From contig CAYSPM010000034.1 in assembly GCA_964432925.1 (NCBI GenBank), positions 1 through 20,389 on the forward strand: 20,389 nucleotides of DNA, in the 5' to 3' direction. The notes below the pieces were generated by a model. The model saw only the letters and a program-made list of their open reading frames with translations, did no database searches and was not told where the DNA came from. Positions 1 to 7,193 of the stretch are shown here, piece by piece. The stretch's first letter is position 1. Each line of letters begins with the position of its first letter. A program made the translations under genes and the position numbers. This stretch comes from CAYNTC01 sp964432925. Its GTDB lineage: Bacteria; Planctomycetota; Phycisphaerae; Sedimentisphaerales; Anaerobacaceae.

Positions 1-2
1 TT

Positions 3-167
3 CTGAGCGAGTTTCAGAAAGATACTCAATTCATAATAATCACGCACGCTAAGCGCACCATGAGCATTGCCGATGTGCTGTTGGGAATCACGATGCAAAC
101 ACAAGGAGTCAGTAAAAAGATAAGCGTCCGATTTGAAGAGTATGAGGAGGAACCAGCCGCGGCGTAA
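3..167 (+). CDS. smc: SMC chromosome segregation protein, C-terminal end (partial)
   Basis: Only the last 54 codons are in the window; the gene enters from the left edge and stops with TAA at 165-167. The peptide contains FIIITHAKRTM, then IADVLLGITMQ and VSKKISVRFE, which match the C-terminal ATPase lobe of SMC proteins. The histidine in ITHAKRTM is the switch (H-loop) histidine of the ABC-type head, and the GITMQ...GVSK stretch is the usual end of bacterial SMC. SMC forms the condensin-like ring with ScpA and ScpB that organises and segregates the chromosome. The tail EEYEEEPAAA after SVRFE is a short acidic, alanine-ending extension. The identification rests on motif recognition, but the match is very characteristic. 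Nothing can be said about the rest of the protein. Confidence 0.9.
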   Translation: MSEFQKDTQFIIITHAKRTMSIADVLLGITMQTQGVSKKISVRFEEYEEEPAAA

Positions 168-223
168 TCTCTCTTAATTCCGAATTCGTAAATTATACCA
201 GTTGGAATTAATTCTTGCGCCCT

Positions 224-393
224 GTCATTCCCGCAAAAGGGTCTGTTTCTAAAGTGGAGATTGCTTCGTCGTTTCACTCCTGGCAATGACAAACACTGCG
301 TTTTAATGTCATTGCGAGGCCTATGAAATAGGCCGTGGCAATCTCAAACACTCCACAATAATGTTTGGCAACAAGCCCAAAAGCGGGAATCCA
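224..393. repeat. 170-bp foldback repeat, copy 1
   Basis: This segment aligns base for base without indels with 6804-6973; by eye I count about seven differences in 170 positions. Its ends are inverted repeats: the left end begins ATTCCCGC and runs into a TTG-rich arm, and the right end is GCAACAAGCCC...GCGGGAAT. Inside lies a second palindrome: GGAGATTGCTTCGTCG with GGCAATGAC on the left, and GTCATTGCGAGG with GGCAATCTC on the right. It encodes no protein. It resembles REP/MITE-type non-autonomous repeats; no matching transposase is in the window. Confidence 0.85.
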
Positions 394-412
394 TAGGTTT
401 ATATGCACTGGA

Positions 413-431
413 TGCCTGCTTTCGCAGGCAT
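413..431. repeat. Short palindrome of the ATTCCCGC/GCGGGAAT type (diverged)
   Basis: The sequence ATGCCTGCTTTCGCAGGCAT is a perfect 8-bp stem with a 4-base loop, followed by GACATGA. It has the same architecture as the palindrome at 7864-7888, including the trailing GACA, but with TGCC in place of TCCC. It is probably a diverged member of the same dispersed repeat family. Confidence 0.6.
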
Positions 432-478
432 GACATGATGATCGATAGTTTGTCAAAAATTGCATTTATTTAATTGGA

Positions 479-820
479 TTGGTATTATTCATTTCGACAA
501 CTCTATCCACGCTGATTTTTCTTATTATCCTGGCCGCTATTTTCTTTAAACACACCCCAAATTCTGCCGATAGTATGAATACAACAGGGGGTTGTACATC
601 AGTGATTGCGAGAAAAAGTGTAACTAGCGAAGTTGCAGTGGAGTTGGCCGACTGGAGTGTATTGGCTCATGTTAAGCCGTGGACATTGCGGTATTCTTGG
701 CCTAACTTACTCGCTTTGAAAAGCGTCTTATGCGAAAAGTATACGGTGCTGGATGAACTGAAAGGGGAAGGAAATGAAATATACAATCCATGGTCCGTTC
801 GAGATGGCCAAGAAGAATAA
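479..820 (+). CDS. Doubtful small membrane protein
   Basis: This reading frame of 113 codons starts with TTG at 479 and has no visible Shine-Dalgarno sequence. The first 24 residues are strongly hydrophobic (FISTTLSTLIFLIILAAIFF) and would make one membrane-spanning helix or an uncleaved signal. The remainder (ADWSVLAHVKPWTLRYSW and so on) matches no family I recognise. Its last 47 bases overlap the better supported gene that starts at 774. The first ATG inside the frame is at 573, after the hydrophobic segment. It may be a real small membrane protein, a decayed gene, or chance. I keep it only because there is no other explanation for 479-773. Confidence 0.25.
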   Translation: MVLFISTTLSTLIFLIILAAIFFKHTPNSADSMNTTGGCTSVIARKSVTSEVAVELADWSVLAHVKPWTLRYSWPNLLALKSVLCEKYTVLDELKGEGNEIYNPWSVRDGQEE

Positions 821-1298
821 TAAATTGGTTGACCACAGTAATTCAACGAAGAAATTATTTTGGAACAAGGTTCGAAAAAGCAACGCAAACTTACCATCTG
901 CTTGTGGATGTTACCTCTTTGCGATTCGCGCGGCTAAAGGGATAAAACCTTGGTACGTTGGTCTTGCTGAAAAACGAACATTCGAATTCGAATGCTACGC
1001 TACTCACAAAATAAATATTTACAATGATGCGTTGGCGGGGAAAAAGGGGGCACCACTTCTTTTCCTCATTGCAAAAAGAACCAAGAAGGATAAATTTGTA
1101 AAACCAACCAAGAGAAAGTATCGAGATATCGCTTATTTGGAAACAATCTTGATTGGCGCAGCTCTAGAAAAGAATCCCAAGTTGATGAACATAAAAAAAA
1201 CGAAATTCCTGAGGGAGATGTGTGTGCCATGCTTGATGAACACAACCCCAGGGAAACCAACTCGATCAGAAGCTGAATTTAAAAAAGCTATAGAATAG
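774..1298 (+). CDS. GIY-YIG-like domain protein
   Basis: The product is 174 residues. Residues 45-47 (GCY) and 60-63 (WYVG), about 15 residues apart, match the spacing and form of the GIY and YIG strands of GIY-YIG nucleases. A following arginine (R68) lies where the catalytic arginine is expected. Residues 121-140 (YLETILIGAALEKNPKLMNI) match the family's glutamate-bearing helix ending in an Asn, with E123 as the candidate metal ligand. The N-terminal 40 residues are lysine-rich. The ATG at 774 is preceded by a strong purine-rich ribosome site (GGGGAAGGA, 764-772), so I prefer it to ATG 804. Family members include standalone nucleases and domains of UvrC, homing and restriction enzymes; the exact activity here is unknown. 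There is an A8 run at 1193-1200. The flanking stretches are repeat-rich, consistent with an accessory gene. Confidence 0.55.
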   Translation: MKYTIHGPFEMAKKNNKLVDHSNSTKKLFWNKVRKSNANLPSACGCYLFAIRAAKGIKPWYVGLAEKRTFEFECYATHKINIYNDALAGKKGAPLLFLIAKRTKKDKFVKPTKRKYRDIAYLETILIGAALEKNPKLMNIKKTKFLREMCVPCLMNTTPGKPTRSEAEFKKAIE

Positions 1299-1331
1299 TA
1301 CAGTCCGACAAGCCAATGCAGCATACGGCGT

Positions 1332-1362
1332 GTGGCAGCCTCAAGCGCAAGCTTGGGGATGG
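1332..1362. repeat. Palindromic repeat GTGGCAGCCTCAAGC...GCTTGGGGATGG, copy 1
   Basis: The sequence contains CCTCAAGC, a 4-base loop and GCTTGGGG, forming an 8-bp hairpin with one G-T pair. The same 30-31 bases, differing only in the loop, recur at 19913-19942, 18.6 kb away. The copy here lacks the terminal inverted repeats that flank the distal copy. Confidence 0.7.
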
Positions 1363-1529
1363 TTAAACCTATAGTGATATATTAAAAAGTCCATCGCCAA
1401 GGCCTTCGTTCTTGACGATGCCACCCAGTATTCAGTATAAGGCGATTATCAAGAAACAAAAAATAAGTCGTAGTGGTCATAGTCTTAGTGTGAGTTTTGA
1501 ATCACCAACTTTCCTTTTGAATTCTATTG

Positions 1530-1558
1530 TTGAAAACATAGCTGTTTATTAGTAGAAT
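1530..1558 (+). promoter_or_regulatory. Sigma70-like promoter for the M16 pair
   Basis: TTGAAA (1530-1535) and TAGAAT (1553-1558) each match the bacterial consensus at five of six positions and are separated by exactly 17 bases. Transcription would start near 1565, about 85 bases before the ATG at 1649. This is the only well-formed promoter in the 350-base gap. Confidence 0.5.
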
Positions 1559-1648
1559 CCGCATTCTCTTAATTGGTTATTGATAATTGGTAACATTTCG
1601 TGGTTTGTTGCTCAATCAATAAATTACGAATCGCAACGTATAGCTACG

Positions 1649-2881
1649 ATGACTAAAAATTTTGATAAGCGTGTTCTTAACAATGGCATGGTAATACTCG
1701 GCGAGCGCATGGAAGGTGTCGAGTCAGCGGCCTTTGGCTTTATGCTGCCGGCTGGAGCTGCTCTTTTGCCTGAAGGCTCTTGCGGGGCCGCTAATGTCAT
1801 AGCCGATTGGATTTTCAGAGGTGCAGGAAAAAGAAATAGCAGAGAGCTAAGCGATGCTCTTGATGGGCTGGGTCTGCACCGTGCCAGTTCGATCGGTAGC
1901 TCTCACATAGGTGTTGGAGCCGCTTTAGAAGCGAGTAATTTAGCGCAGGCTCTAAATTTGTACGCGGACGTAATTCTTAGGCCGAACTTGCAGGAAAACC
2001 AGTTTGAATCAGCCAGACAGCTTGCGATCGAAGGTATACAGGCTTTGGATGATGACCCGCGTCAAAAGGTCATGCTGAAACTGCGGGAGCAGTTCTATCC
2101 GGTTCCTCTGGGCCGTAGCACCATCGGTGAAGTTGCAGAGCTCAAATCTCTCATGAGTGAACAAGCAAGACAGATTGTGCATGATAGCTTCAGTCTTTCC
2201 GAGACAATCTTTGCTGTTGCAGGTAAGTATGACTTTGAATCTGTGTGTGGGCAGATAAAGAATTTGTTTGCCACTGAGCCGCAACAACCTCCCAAACAGA
2301 TAACACTGCGTCCGAAGGCAGGTGATTATATACACATCCACAATGACGGTGCACAGGTGCATATCGGCCTGATGACAGAAACAGTAAAACTATCAGACGA
2401 AAATTACTACAATGCCAGAGTTGCGATCTCGGTGCTCTCAGGTGGCATGAGTGCCAGATTGTTTACAGAGGTGAGAGAGAAGCGAGGTTTGTGCTACGCG
2501 ATAGGCGCACGGTACCACTGCCTCAAAGATGCTGCTGGTATAGCTTGCTACGCGGGAACAGCGCCGGAAAAGGCCCAGGAAACACTCGACGTAATAATAG
2601 GAGAATTTTATCGACTCAGCGAGGGTATAAGCAAAGAGGAAATTGACAGAGCCAAGGTCGGCCTAAAGTCGTCACTAATCCTACAAAGTGAATCATCTAG
2701 CAGCCGGGCCGGCGCGATTGGAGGTGATTATTATATGCTGGGTAGAGTTCGAAGCCTGGATGAGATTAAACAGGGGATAGAAGAGACAACGGTCGATTCG
2801 GTTTTAACCTTTCTTCGAGATAGTGAGTTTAAGCGTTTTACGGTTGTGACAATTGGTCCAAAACAAGTGACAGTCGAGTAG
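1649..2881 (+). CDS. M16B peptidase-like subunit, non-catalytic (R/Y subunit)
   Basis: The 410-residue product has the two-lobed M16B plan of about 400 residues, starting FDKRVLNNGMVILGERM like other family members. Where active subunits have HxxEH, this protein has N49-V-I-A52-D53, so the zinc ligands are gone. The C-terminal lobe keeps the conserved RLFTEVREKRGLCYAIG segment (R279 and Y283), the R/Y pair that binds substrate in heterodimeric M16 enzymes. Together with the next gene, 7 bases downstream, it therefore looks like the substrate-binding half of a heterodimer, comparable to mitochondrial processing peptidase alpha/beta or the Sphingomonas heterosubunit M16B enzymes. I chose ATG 1649 over an upstream in-frame TTG (1580) because the family motif begins right after it. 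No signal peptide is seen, so a cytoplasmic location is likely. Confidence 0.88.
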   Translation: MTKNFDKRVLNNGMVILGERMEGVESAAFGFMLPAGAALLPEGSCGAANVIADWIFRGAGKRNSRELSDALDGLGLHRASSIGSSHIGVGAALEASNLAQALNLYADVILRPNLQENQFESARQLAIEGIQALDDDPRQKVMLKLREQFYPVPLGRSTIGEVAELKSLMSEQARQIVHDSFSLSETIFAVAGKYDFESVCGQIKNLFATEPQQPPKQITLRPKAGDYIHIHNDGAQVHIGLMTETVKLSDENYYNARVAISVLSGGMSARLFTEVREKRGLCYAIGARYHCLKDAAGIACYAGTAPEKAQETLDVIIGEFYRLSEGISKEEIDRAKVGLKSSLILQSESSSSRAGAIGGDYYMLGRVRSLDEIKQGIEETTVDSVLTFLRDSEFKRFTVVTIGPKQVTVE

Positions 2882-2888
2882 CAATAAC

Positions 2889-4115
2889 ATGGAATTCAAG
2901 AAAAAAATATTGTCGAATGGCTTGACAATTGTTGGTGAGATTAATCCAGCCGCCAAATCTGCTGCCGTGGGTTTCTTCGTTAAAACAGGCTCTCGCGACG
3001 AGACTGAGCAAATAAACGGCGCGTCACATTTTCTGGAGCATATGTTATTCAAAGGAACTGACAGGCTCAGCGCATTACAAGTCAACGAGGCGTTCGATAG
3101 AACGGGTGCTGAATTTAATGCTGGTACGAGCTGGGAGACCACAATCTATCACGCCGCCGTTTTGCCGGAATATTTGTTGGAGGTGACAAAGCTGTGGATA
3201 GAACTGATGAGGCCGGCCCTTCGAGATGAGGATTTCAATATTGAAAAAGAGGTAATCAAGCAAGAAATTGCAATGTACAAAGACCTGCCCAGTTTTGATG
3301 TTGTGGATAGATGCAGAAAGCTGCACTTCGGCACGCATCCGTGTGGTAATAGTGTGCTTGGAAGTGAGCAGAGCATTGATGCCCTTACATCAGAGCAGAT
3401 GCGAGGCTACTTTACCAGACGTTATGCACCTGACAATATGATCTTGGGCTGTGCAGGTAATTTTGACTGGGACGAGCTTTGCTCTGTTGCTGAAAGATTG
3501 TGTGGTAGCTGGCAGGAACAAGCCGCTGATAGAAAGCTCGACGACTGCCAAGGCAGCAGAAGCAAGGAGCGACTTGAAAAACCTAATTTGAATTACGAAC
3601 ATATATGCTTAATGAGCCGGAGTGTTTCTGCGCAGGACCCCAGAAGATTTGCCGCCTATCTTCTGTCAACTATTGTCGGGGACAACACAGGTTCGCGATT
3701 CTACTGGGAGCTGGTTGATAACGCCTTGGCCGAGACGGCATCGATGCAATTTGGGCCAATGGATGGCACCGGAGTGTTCTGTAGTTATATCAGGTGTAGC
3801 TGTGGAAATGTCAATAAGGTCCTTGATATAGTGCAGAATATCTTTGACGGTGTCTCTAACAACGGCATCACGGAGGCGGAACTTACAAAGGCGAAGAACA
3901 AGACCTTAAGTGCGATCGTAATCGAAAACGAGCTTTCCCATGGCCGACTGATACGTTTGGGTGCGAACTGGTTGTATTTACAGCAGTATCGCAGCATCGA
4001 GCAAGACGTCAATGCCGTAAGAGCGGTTACTACCGATGATGTTAACGCACTTGCAAGCCAGTTCGTTCTCGGTGATTTCACGCAGCTTTCAATAGGACCT
4101 GTACCGTCAGGTTAG
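2889..4115 (+). CDS. M16B zinc peptidase, catalytic subunit
   Basis: The 408-residue protein carries the inverted zinc motif HFLEH at residues 47-51, in the context GASHFLEHMLFKG, and the distal glutamates in NIEKEVIKQEI (E119 and E126) expected to supply the third ligand. Family enzymes cut peptides and presequences inside a clamshell chamber. The C-terminal lobe reads SRFYWELVDNALAETAS where active single-chain homologues have the R-G-L-x-Y motif, so the R/Y pair is missing here and present in the upstream partner. The two genes are 7 bases apart and share one promoter, supporting an obligate complex. The ATG at 2889 has no clear Shine-Dalgarno sequence; translational coupling to the upstream stop codon is plausible. 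The substrate cannot be told from the sequence. Confidence 0.92.
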   Translation: MEFKKKILSNGLTIVGEINPAAKSAAVGFFVKTGSRDETEQINGASHFLEHMLFKGTDRLSALQVNEAFDRTGAEFNAGTSWETTIYHAAVLPEYLLEVTKLWIELMRPALRDEDFNIEKEVIKQEIAMYKDLPSFDVVDRCRKLHFGTHPCGNSVLGSEQSIDALTSEQMRGYFTRRYAPDNMILGCAGNFDWDELCSVAERLCGSWQEQAADRKLDDCQGSRSKERLEKPNLNYEHICLMSRSVSAQDPRRFAAYLLSTIVGDNTGSRFYWELVDNALAETASMQFGPMDGTGVFCSYIRCSCGNVNKVLDIVQNIFDGVSNNGITEAELTKAKNKTLSAIVIENELSHGRLIRLGANWLYLQQYRSIEQDVNAVRAVTTDDVNALASQFVLGDFTQLSIGPVPSG

Positions 4116-4300
4116 CTCCTGGCGATATAGATTAATCGATGTTCACTACGTGGCGTTTGAGCTAGTCCCAGTGCGGCGAGAGCCGATATGTTTTTGCACA
4201 TCAGATAATGGTAGTGGATGCTTGAAGTCAGACCTACGTTGGGGAAATTTATTCTTAAATGAAGCTCTCAATTCTTTCATCGGGCAGCTACACTTTAGCC

Positions 4301-4329
4301 TTGCCTTTGAGTTATATGGTTGCTATATC
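4301..4329 (+). promoter_or_regulatory. Candidate promoter abutting the aroDE start
   Basis: TTGCCT (4301-4306) and TATATC (4324-4329) are spaced by 17 bases. The -10 box ends only 5 bases before the ATG at 4335, so transcription would start at or beside the first codon, giving a leaderless message or one starting at ATG 4341. No ribosome site precedes either ATG, which fits this reading. The evidence is weak. Confidence 0.3.
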
Positions 4330-4334
4330 TTTAG

Positions 4335-5918
4335 ATGACTATGACATTTTTAGCTGTTCCAATATCAGCGGCCGATTCGAGTCAGGCACAGCGGCAAATT
4401 AAACAGGCTATATCCGACGGCGCGGAGGTTCTGGAACTTCGGACAGATTACCTCGAGAATCTGACCGTTGACCAGGTTAGTGCTTTAGTCGCCGAGACCA
4501 AAAGAGCTTATCGCAAGATGCCTATTATCGTAACTTGCCGCGATGAGCGACAGGGGGGGGCTGGCTCCTATCCGCAGCAGTTACGGCTCGCGGTGCTTGT
4601 AGCTGCTGTAAAAACCGGTGCGGAGTTCGTAGATTACGAATATGAGAATTTCCGGATTACGGAGAACCAGGAGAGAATAAGGGTTGCATTATCGCAAAAT
4701 CCGAGAGCTCGGCTAATCTTGTCTGCCCACAACTTCGAAAGTAAGTTCGACAATATCAAGAAACTTTACCGTGATGTATTAGCTATGTATCCATCCGCGA
4801 TACCGAAGCTGATTTATACTGCGAATCACATTAACGACTGCTTTGAGGCGATGGATCTGCTGCGCCAGAGCAGCGGCGAACGAATAGTCTTTTGTATGGG
4901 CCAGGCTGGCCTTATCACCAGGCTGCTCGCAAAGAAATTGGACAGCTTCGTGACTTACGCGAGCGTTGATGAGAAAAGAGCAACGGCACCGGGACAGATC
5001 ACCGTAAAGCAGTTAAAAGAGATATACAGGCACGATTCCATAGATGGTGATACGGAACTTTTCGGCGTCATTGCTGATCCGGTGGGGCATTCGCTCAGCC
5101 CTGCCATCCATAATGCGTGCTTCACAGAAAAGAATATGAACAGATTGTATTTACCGTTACTGGTTACACAAGGCCAGCAGGGCTTTGATTCATTCTTACG
5201 TAATATCATTCAGAGAAAATGGCTGAACTTCCGTGGTTTTAGTGTAACTATCCCTCATAAGCAAAACGCATTGAATTTTGCGAATTCGAATCAGGGTTTT
5301 GTTGAGTCCTTGGCTGAAAAAATCGGGGCAGTCAATACTCTTATTGTCGATTTACGAGCAACGAGCGATGAGCGACGGATCAGTGCCTATAACACCGATT
5401 ACGCAGGCGCAACCGATGCTGTCATTTCGGGAATGGGTATCAGGCGGGCCAACTTGAAAAAAATTTCGGTAGCAGTTGTCGGCGCAGGGGGCGTGGCAAG
5501 AGCCATAGTGGCCGGGCTTTCTGACGTAGGCGCAAAAATTAAAATTTATAACCGCACCGTTGAAAAGGCTGAAAGACTTGCTGAAGAGTTTGGCTGCGAG
5601 TTTGCCGGCCTGGACGACCTGGCAAATCTGGATGCGAAATTATTGATAAATTGTACAAGTATTGGAATGCACCCAAACGTTGATGCGACGCCTGTATCTA
5701 AGGAATATCTTAAAAGGGGCATGACTATTTTTGATACGGTTTATAATCCTGCCAAGACTATGCTTCTCAAGCAGGCTAAGAGAAAAAGACTAAAAACAAT
5801 CGATGGCGTTTCTATGTTCGTCAATCAGGCTGCTGCACAATTCAAACTCTTCACCGGCCAAAACGCCAACGCTAAACTGATGCGAAAAACTATTTGTAGC
5901 TATCTTTCAAAATCATGA
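4335..5918 (+). CDS. aroDE: Bifunctional 3-dehydroquinate dehydratase / shikimate dehydrogenase
   Basis: The 527-residue fusion catalyses two consecutive shikimate-pathway steps, 3-dehydroquinate to 3-dehydroshikimate and then NADPH reduction to shikimate. Residues 1-232 are a type I dehydratase: EVLELRTDYL (31-40), TCRDERQGG (67-75), catalytic His132 in SAHNF and Schiff-base Lys158 in IPKLIYT, ending with the MGQ...G and APGQI motifs. Residues 241-527 are the dehydrogenase: GHSLSPAIHN (251-260) for shikimate binding, catalytic Lys309 in SVTIPHK, Asp355 in NTDYAGA, the nucleotide loop GAGGVARA (383-390) and NRT (406-408) for NADP preference. The fusion order is the one known from plants and Chlamydia and also found in planctomycetes. 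A G8 run at 4553-4560 lies inside the dehydratase but the frame is intact across it. The start could be ATG 4335 or 4341. The stop overlaps the next gene's ATG by 4 bases. Confidence 0.96.
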   Translation: MTMTFLAVPISAADSSQAQRQIKQAISDGAEVLELRTDYLENLTVDQVSALVAETKRAYRKMPIIVTCRDERQGGAGSYPQQLRLAVLVAAVKTGAEFVDYEYENFRITENQERIRVALSQNPRARLILSAHNFESKFDNIKKLYRDVLAMYPSAIPKLIYTANHINDCFEAMDLLRQSSGERIVFCMGQAGLITRLLAKKLDSFVTYASVDEKRATAPGQITVKQLKEIYRHDSIDGDTELFGVIADPVGHSLSPAIHNACFTEKNMNRLYLPLLVTQGQQGFDSFLRNIIQRKWLNFRGFSVTIPHKQNALNFANSNQGFVESLAEKIGAVNTLIVDLRATSDERRISAYNTDYAGATDAVISGMGIRRANLKKISVAVVGAGGVARAIVAGLSDVGAKIKIYNRTVEKAERLAEEFGCEFAGLDDLANLDAKLLINCTSIGMHPNVDATPVSKEYLKRGMTIFDTVYNPAKTMLLKQAKRKRLKTIDGVSMFVNQAAAQFKLFTGQNANAKLMRKTICSYLSKS

Positions 5919-6772
5919 GAAAAATGCCAAAGAAGTTAATAATTGACAAAGATATTTTGCGAGGAACTTCAACTTCAAAATTGGAAAGATTCGTTGAGAA
6001 TCACTTCTTGATTTTGCCCCAAGTTTTGTACTATGAGTGTGCCACCACTGATGAGAAACGGGAAGAATTACTAGACCGTTTTAGATCACTAATCTTGACC
6101 GGAGGATACATTTGCCCAACTTGCAAATGTATTGTTCAGTGGGAGGCACAAAACTTATCCCCGTATGGTTCTCTTGTAGATTTGGAGGAAGCTGCCGCAG
6201 TGAAAAAAACATTCGAGGTAAATAGCAGACCCTATAGTCCAGAGCATGTTGAGAAGTTGCTGAGCGAGGAGTTGGAATTTGCAGGAAGTGTCCGTAATAA
6301 TACCGAGAGTTTCAATGAGAAGTTGCTGTCGGAGGATCCGGGACTTCTTAGTGAAGTTCGTAAATGGAATGGCAGAAAAAATGCTAAACTCTCTCTTTTT
6401 CGACGATGGGCAGGACTCGTCGATTCTCAAAATATGAACGAATGGGCAAAGATGATACTACCCATATCCCACAATCCTGAAAAGTATTGCCTATCGCGCG
6501 AGTGGGTCAGTTGGCATTTCCTACGGATGGTTGGCATTCTTTTATTCCTTGAGAGATACTTCCTACGTCATAAAGGTGGGTCAGGTTCTGTGACCAACCT
6601 TGAGCACGATCTCCAAGACATGAAATATGTGGTTCTTTTGAGCAGAGCTGATGGATTATTGACAAGAGATGAGAGATTGGCCAAGCCTTTAGCTAAAGCA
6701 GCATTTCCTGATAAAGATGTGTTTTCAAGTCTTGAAGAGGTGCCGGAGGACTACAAGTACGATTGGGCTTAG
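5915..6772 (+). CDS. PIN-like domain protein, putative ribonuclease
   Basis: The product is 285 residues of a family I cannot name. The N-terminus KLIIDKDILRG puts Asp11 at the end of a first strand, and LPQVLYYEC places Glu41 on the next element, as in PIN-type nucleases. Near the C-terminus LEHDLQDMKYV (E230, D232, D235) and ADGLLTRDERLAKPL (D246, D252) match the last acidic cluster of large PIN-like domains, where the phrase D-G-[LI]-[LIV]-[ST]-x-D is typical. In between are about 180 mostly helical residues, including C68-P-T-C71-K-C73, a possible metal site. PIN enzymes are metal-dependent RNases, often toxins. The gene overlaps the aroDE stop by ATGA, so translation is probably coupled, which is odd for an accessory nuclease; no partner antitoxin is adjacent. 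The start could also be ATG 5924. Confidence 0.5.
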   Translation: MRKMPKKLIIDKDILRGTSTSKLERFVENHFLILPQVLYYECATTDEKREELLDRFRSLILTGGYICPTCKCIVQWEAQNLSPYGSLVDLEEAAAVKKTFEVNSRPYSPEHVEKLLSEELEFAGSVRNNTESFNEKLLSEDPGLLSEVRKWNGRKNAKLSLFRRWAGLVDSQNMNEWAKMILPISHNPEKYCLSREWVSWHFLRMVGILLFLERYFLRHKGGSGSVTNLEHDLQDMKYVVLLSRADGLLTRDERLAKPLAKAAFPDKDVFSSLEEVPEDYKYDWA

Positions 6773-6803
6773 AGGTTTAAAAAATAAAATATAACCTATG
6801 AGT

Positions 6804-6973
6804 GTTATTCCCGCGAAAGGGCTTGTTGCTAAAGTGGAGATTGCTTCGTCGTTTCACTCCTCGCAATGACAAACACTGCGTTTTAATGTCATTGCGAGGC
6901 CTATGAAATAGGCCGTGGCAATCTCAAACACTCCACAATAATGTTTGGCAACAAGCCCGAAAGCGGGAATCCA
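6804..6973. repeat. 170-bp foldback repeat, copy 2
   Basis: This is the partner of 224-393, identical in length. In this copy the outer ends match better: the left arm ends GGGCTTGTTGCTAAA and the right arm starts TTTGGCAACAAGCCC. The outermost bases are ATTCCCGC and GCGGGAAT. The whole segment could fold into one long stem. It begins 31 bases after the PIN-like gene. Confidence 0.85.
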
Positions 6974-6993
6974 GTCTTTCTTGATTTTTTATA

Positions 6994-7042
6994 GACTCCC
7001 GCCCTTCGGCAAGCTCAGGACAGGCCCTGCGCGGGAGTGACA
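6994..7042. repeat. Palindrome interrupted by a second repeat in its loop
   Basis: The outer bases GACTCCCGCC and TGCGCGGGAGTGACA correspond to the two halves of the compact palindrome at 7864-7888. The loop contains an extra CTTCGGCAAGCTCAGGACAG-type segment of about 24 bases. The arrangement looks like one repeat inserted into the centre of another. Confidence 0.65.
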
Positions 7043-7110
7043 AACAGCAAATTGTACTATTCGCTATGTTAGACGCTCGAAATTTCCGGAAAGGTTTACA
7101 GGTTACTGCC

Positions 7111-7160
7111 AATTAATTATTGCTCTGTGATGACAATTATTAGTATATTAAGAACGGTGG
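7111..7160 (+). promoter_or_regulatory. Promoter-like module, copy 1
   Basis: TTGCTC (7120-7125) and TATATT (7144-7149) are 18 bases apart, in a block that recurs at about 80% identity at 7806-7855. It lies 45 bases before the ATG of the 184-residue unknown protein. It may be a genuine shared promoter or the end of a duplicated element. Confidence 0.4.
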
Positions 7161-7193
7161 GGGAAGAAGAAATAGGAAGAGAGTTAAACTGAT

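Larger units (their letters stand above)
168..478. other. Gene-free stretch filled with repeat remnants
   Basis: No credible gene is seen. The stretch starts with a solitary TTATACCAGTTGGAATTA sequence at 193-210 that resembles one end of the element at 19862-19990. It continues with the 170-bp foldback element at 224-393 and a small hairpin at 413-431. It looks like an insertion landing area between smc and the next gene rather than a regulatory region. Confidence 0.6.
1299..1648. other. Gene-free stretch with a palindromic repeat and a promoter
   Basis: No gene is supported. The stretch contains the palindromic repeat at 1332-1362 and, at its right end, the promoter at 1530-1558 that probably drives the M16 pair. 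A TTG codon at 1580 is in frame with the first M16 gene, but the extra 23 residues it would add do not resemble the family's N-terminus, so I treat 1560-1648 as 5' leader. Confidence 0.5.
6773..7193. other. Gene-free stretch: repeats followed by a promoter-like module
   Basis: No gene is credible here. It holds the second 170-bp foldback repeat (6804-6973), an interrupted palindrome (6994-7042), and a promoter-like segment (7111-7160) nearly repeated at 7806-7855. The aroDE-PIN transcript has no obvious T-tract terminator; the foldback repeat could end or stabilise it. Confidence 0.55.

Noticed and set aside
4150..4338. 62-codon frame between the M16 pair and aroDE
   Set aside because: GTG start without ribosome site, no recognisable motif, overlaps the aroDE promoter and start.
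224..7042. Repeats considered as a CRISPR array
   Set aside because: The copies are few, long, palindromic and kilobases apart, without regular spacers or nearby cas genes.
6924..7112. 62-codon reverse-strand frame between the PIN-like and unknown genes
   Set aside because: It reads through the 170-bp repeat and the interrupted palindrome; the ACPELAEGRES segment is the usual translation of that dispersed repeat.
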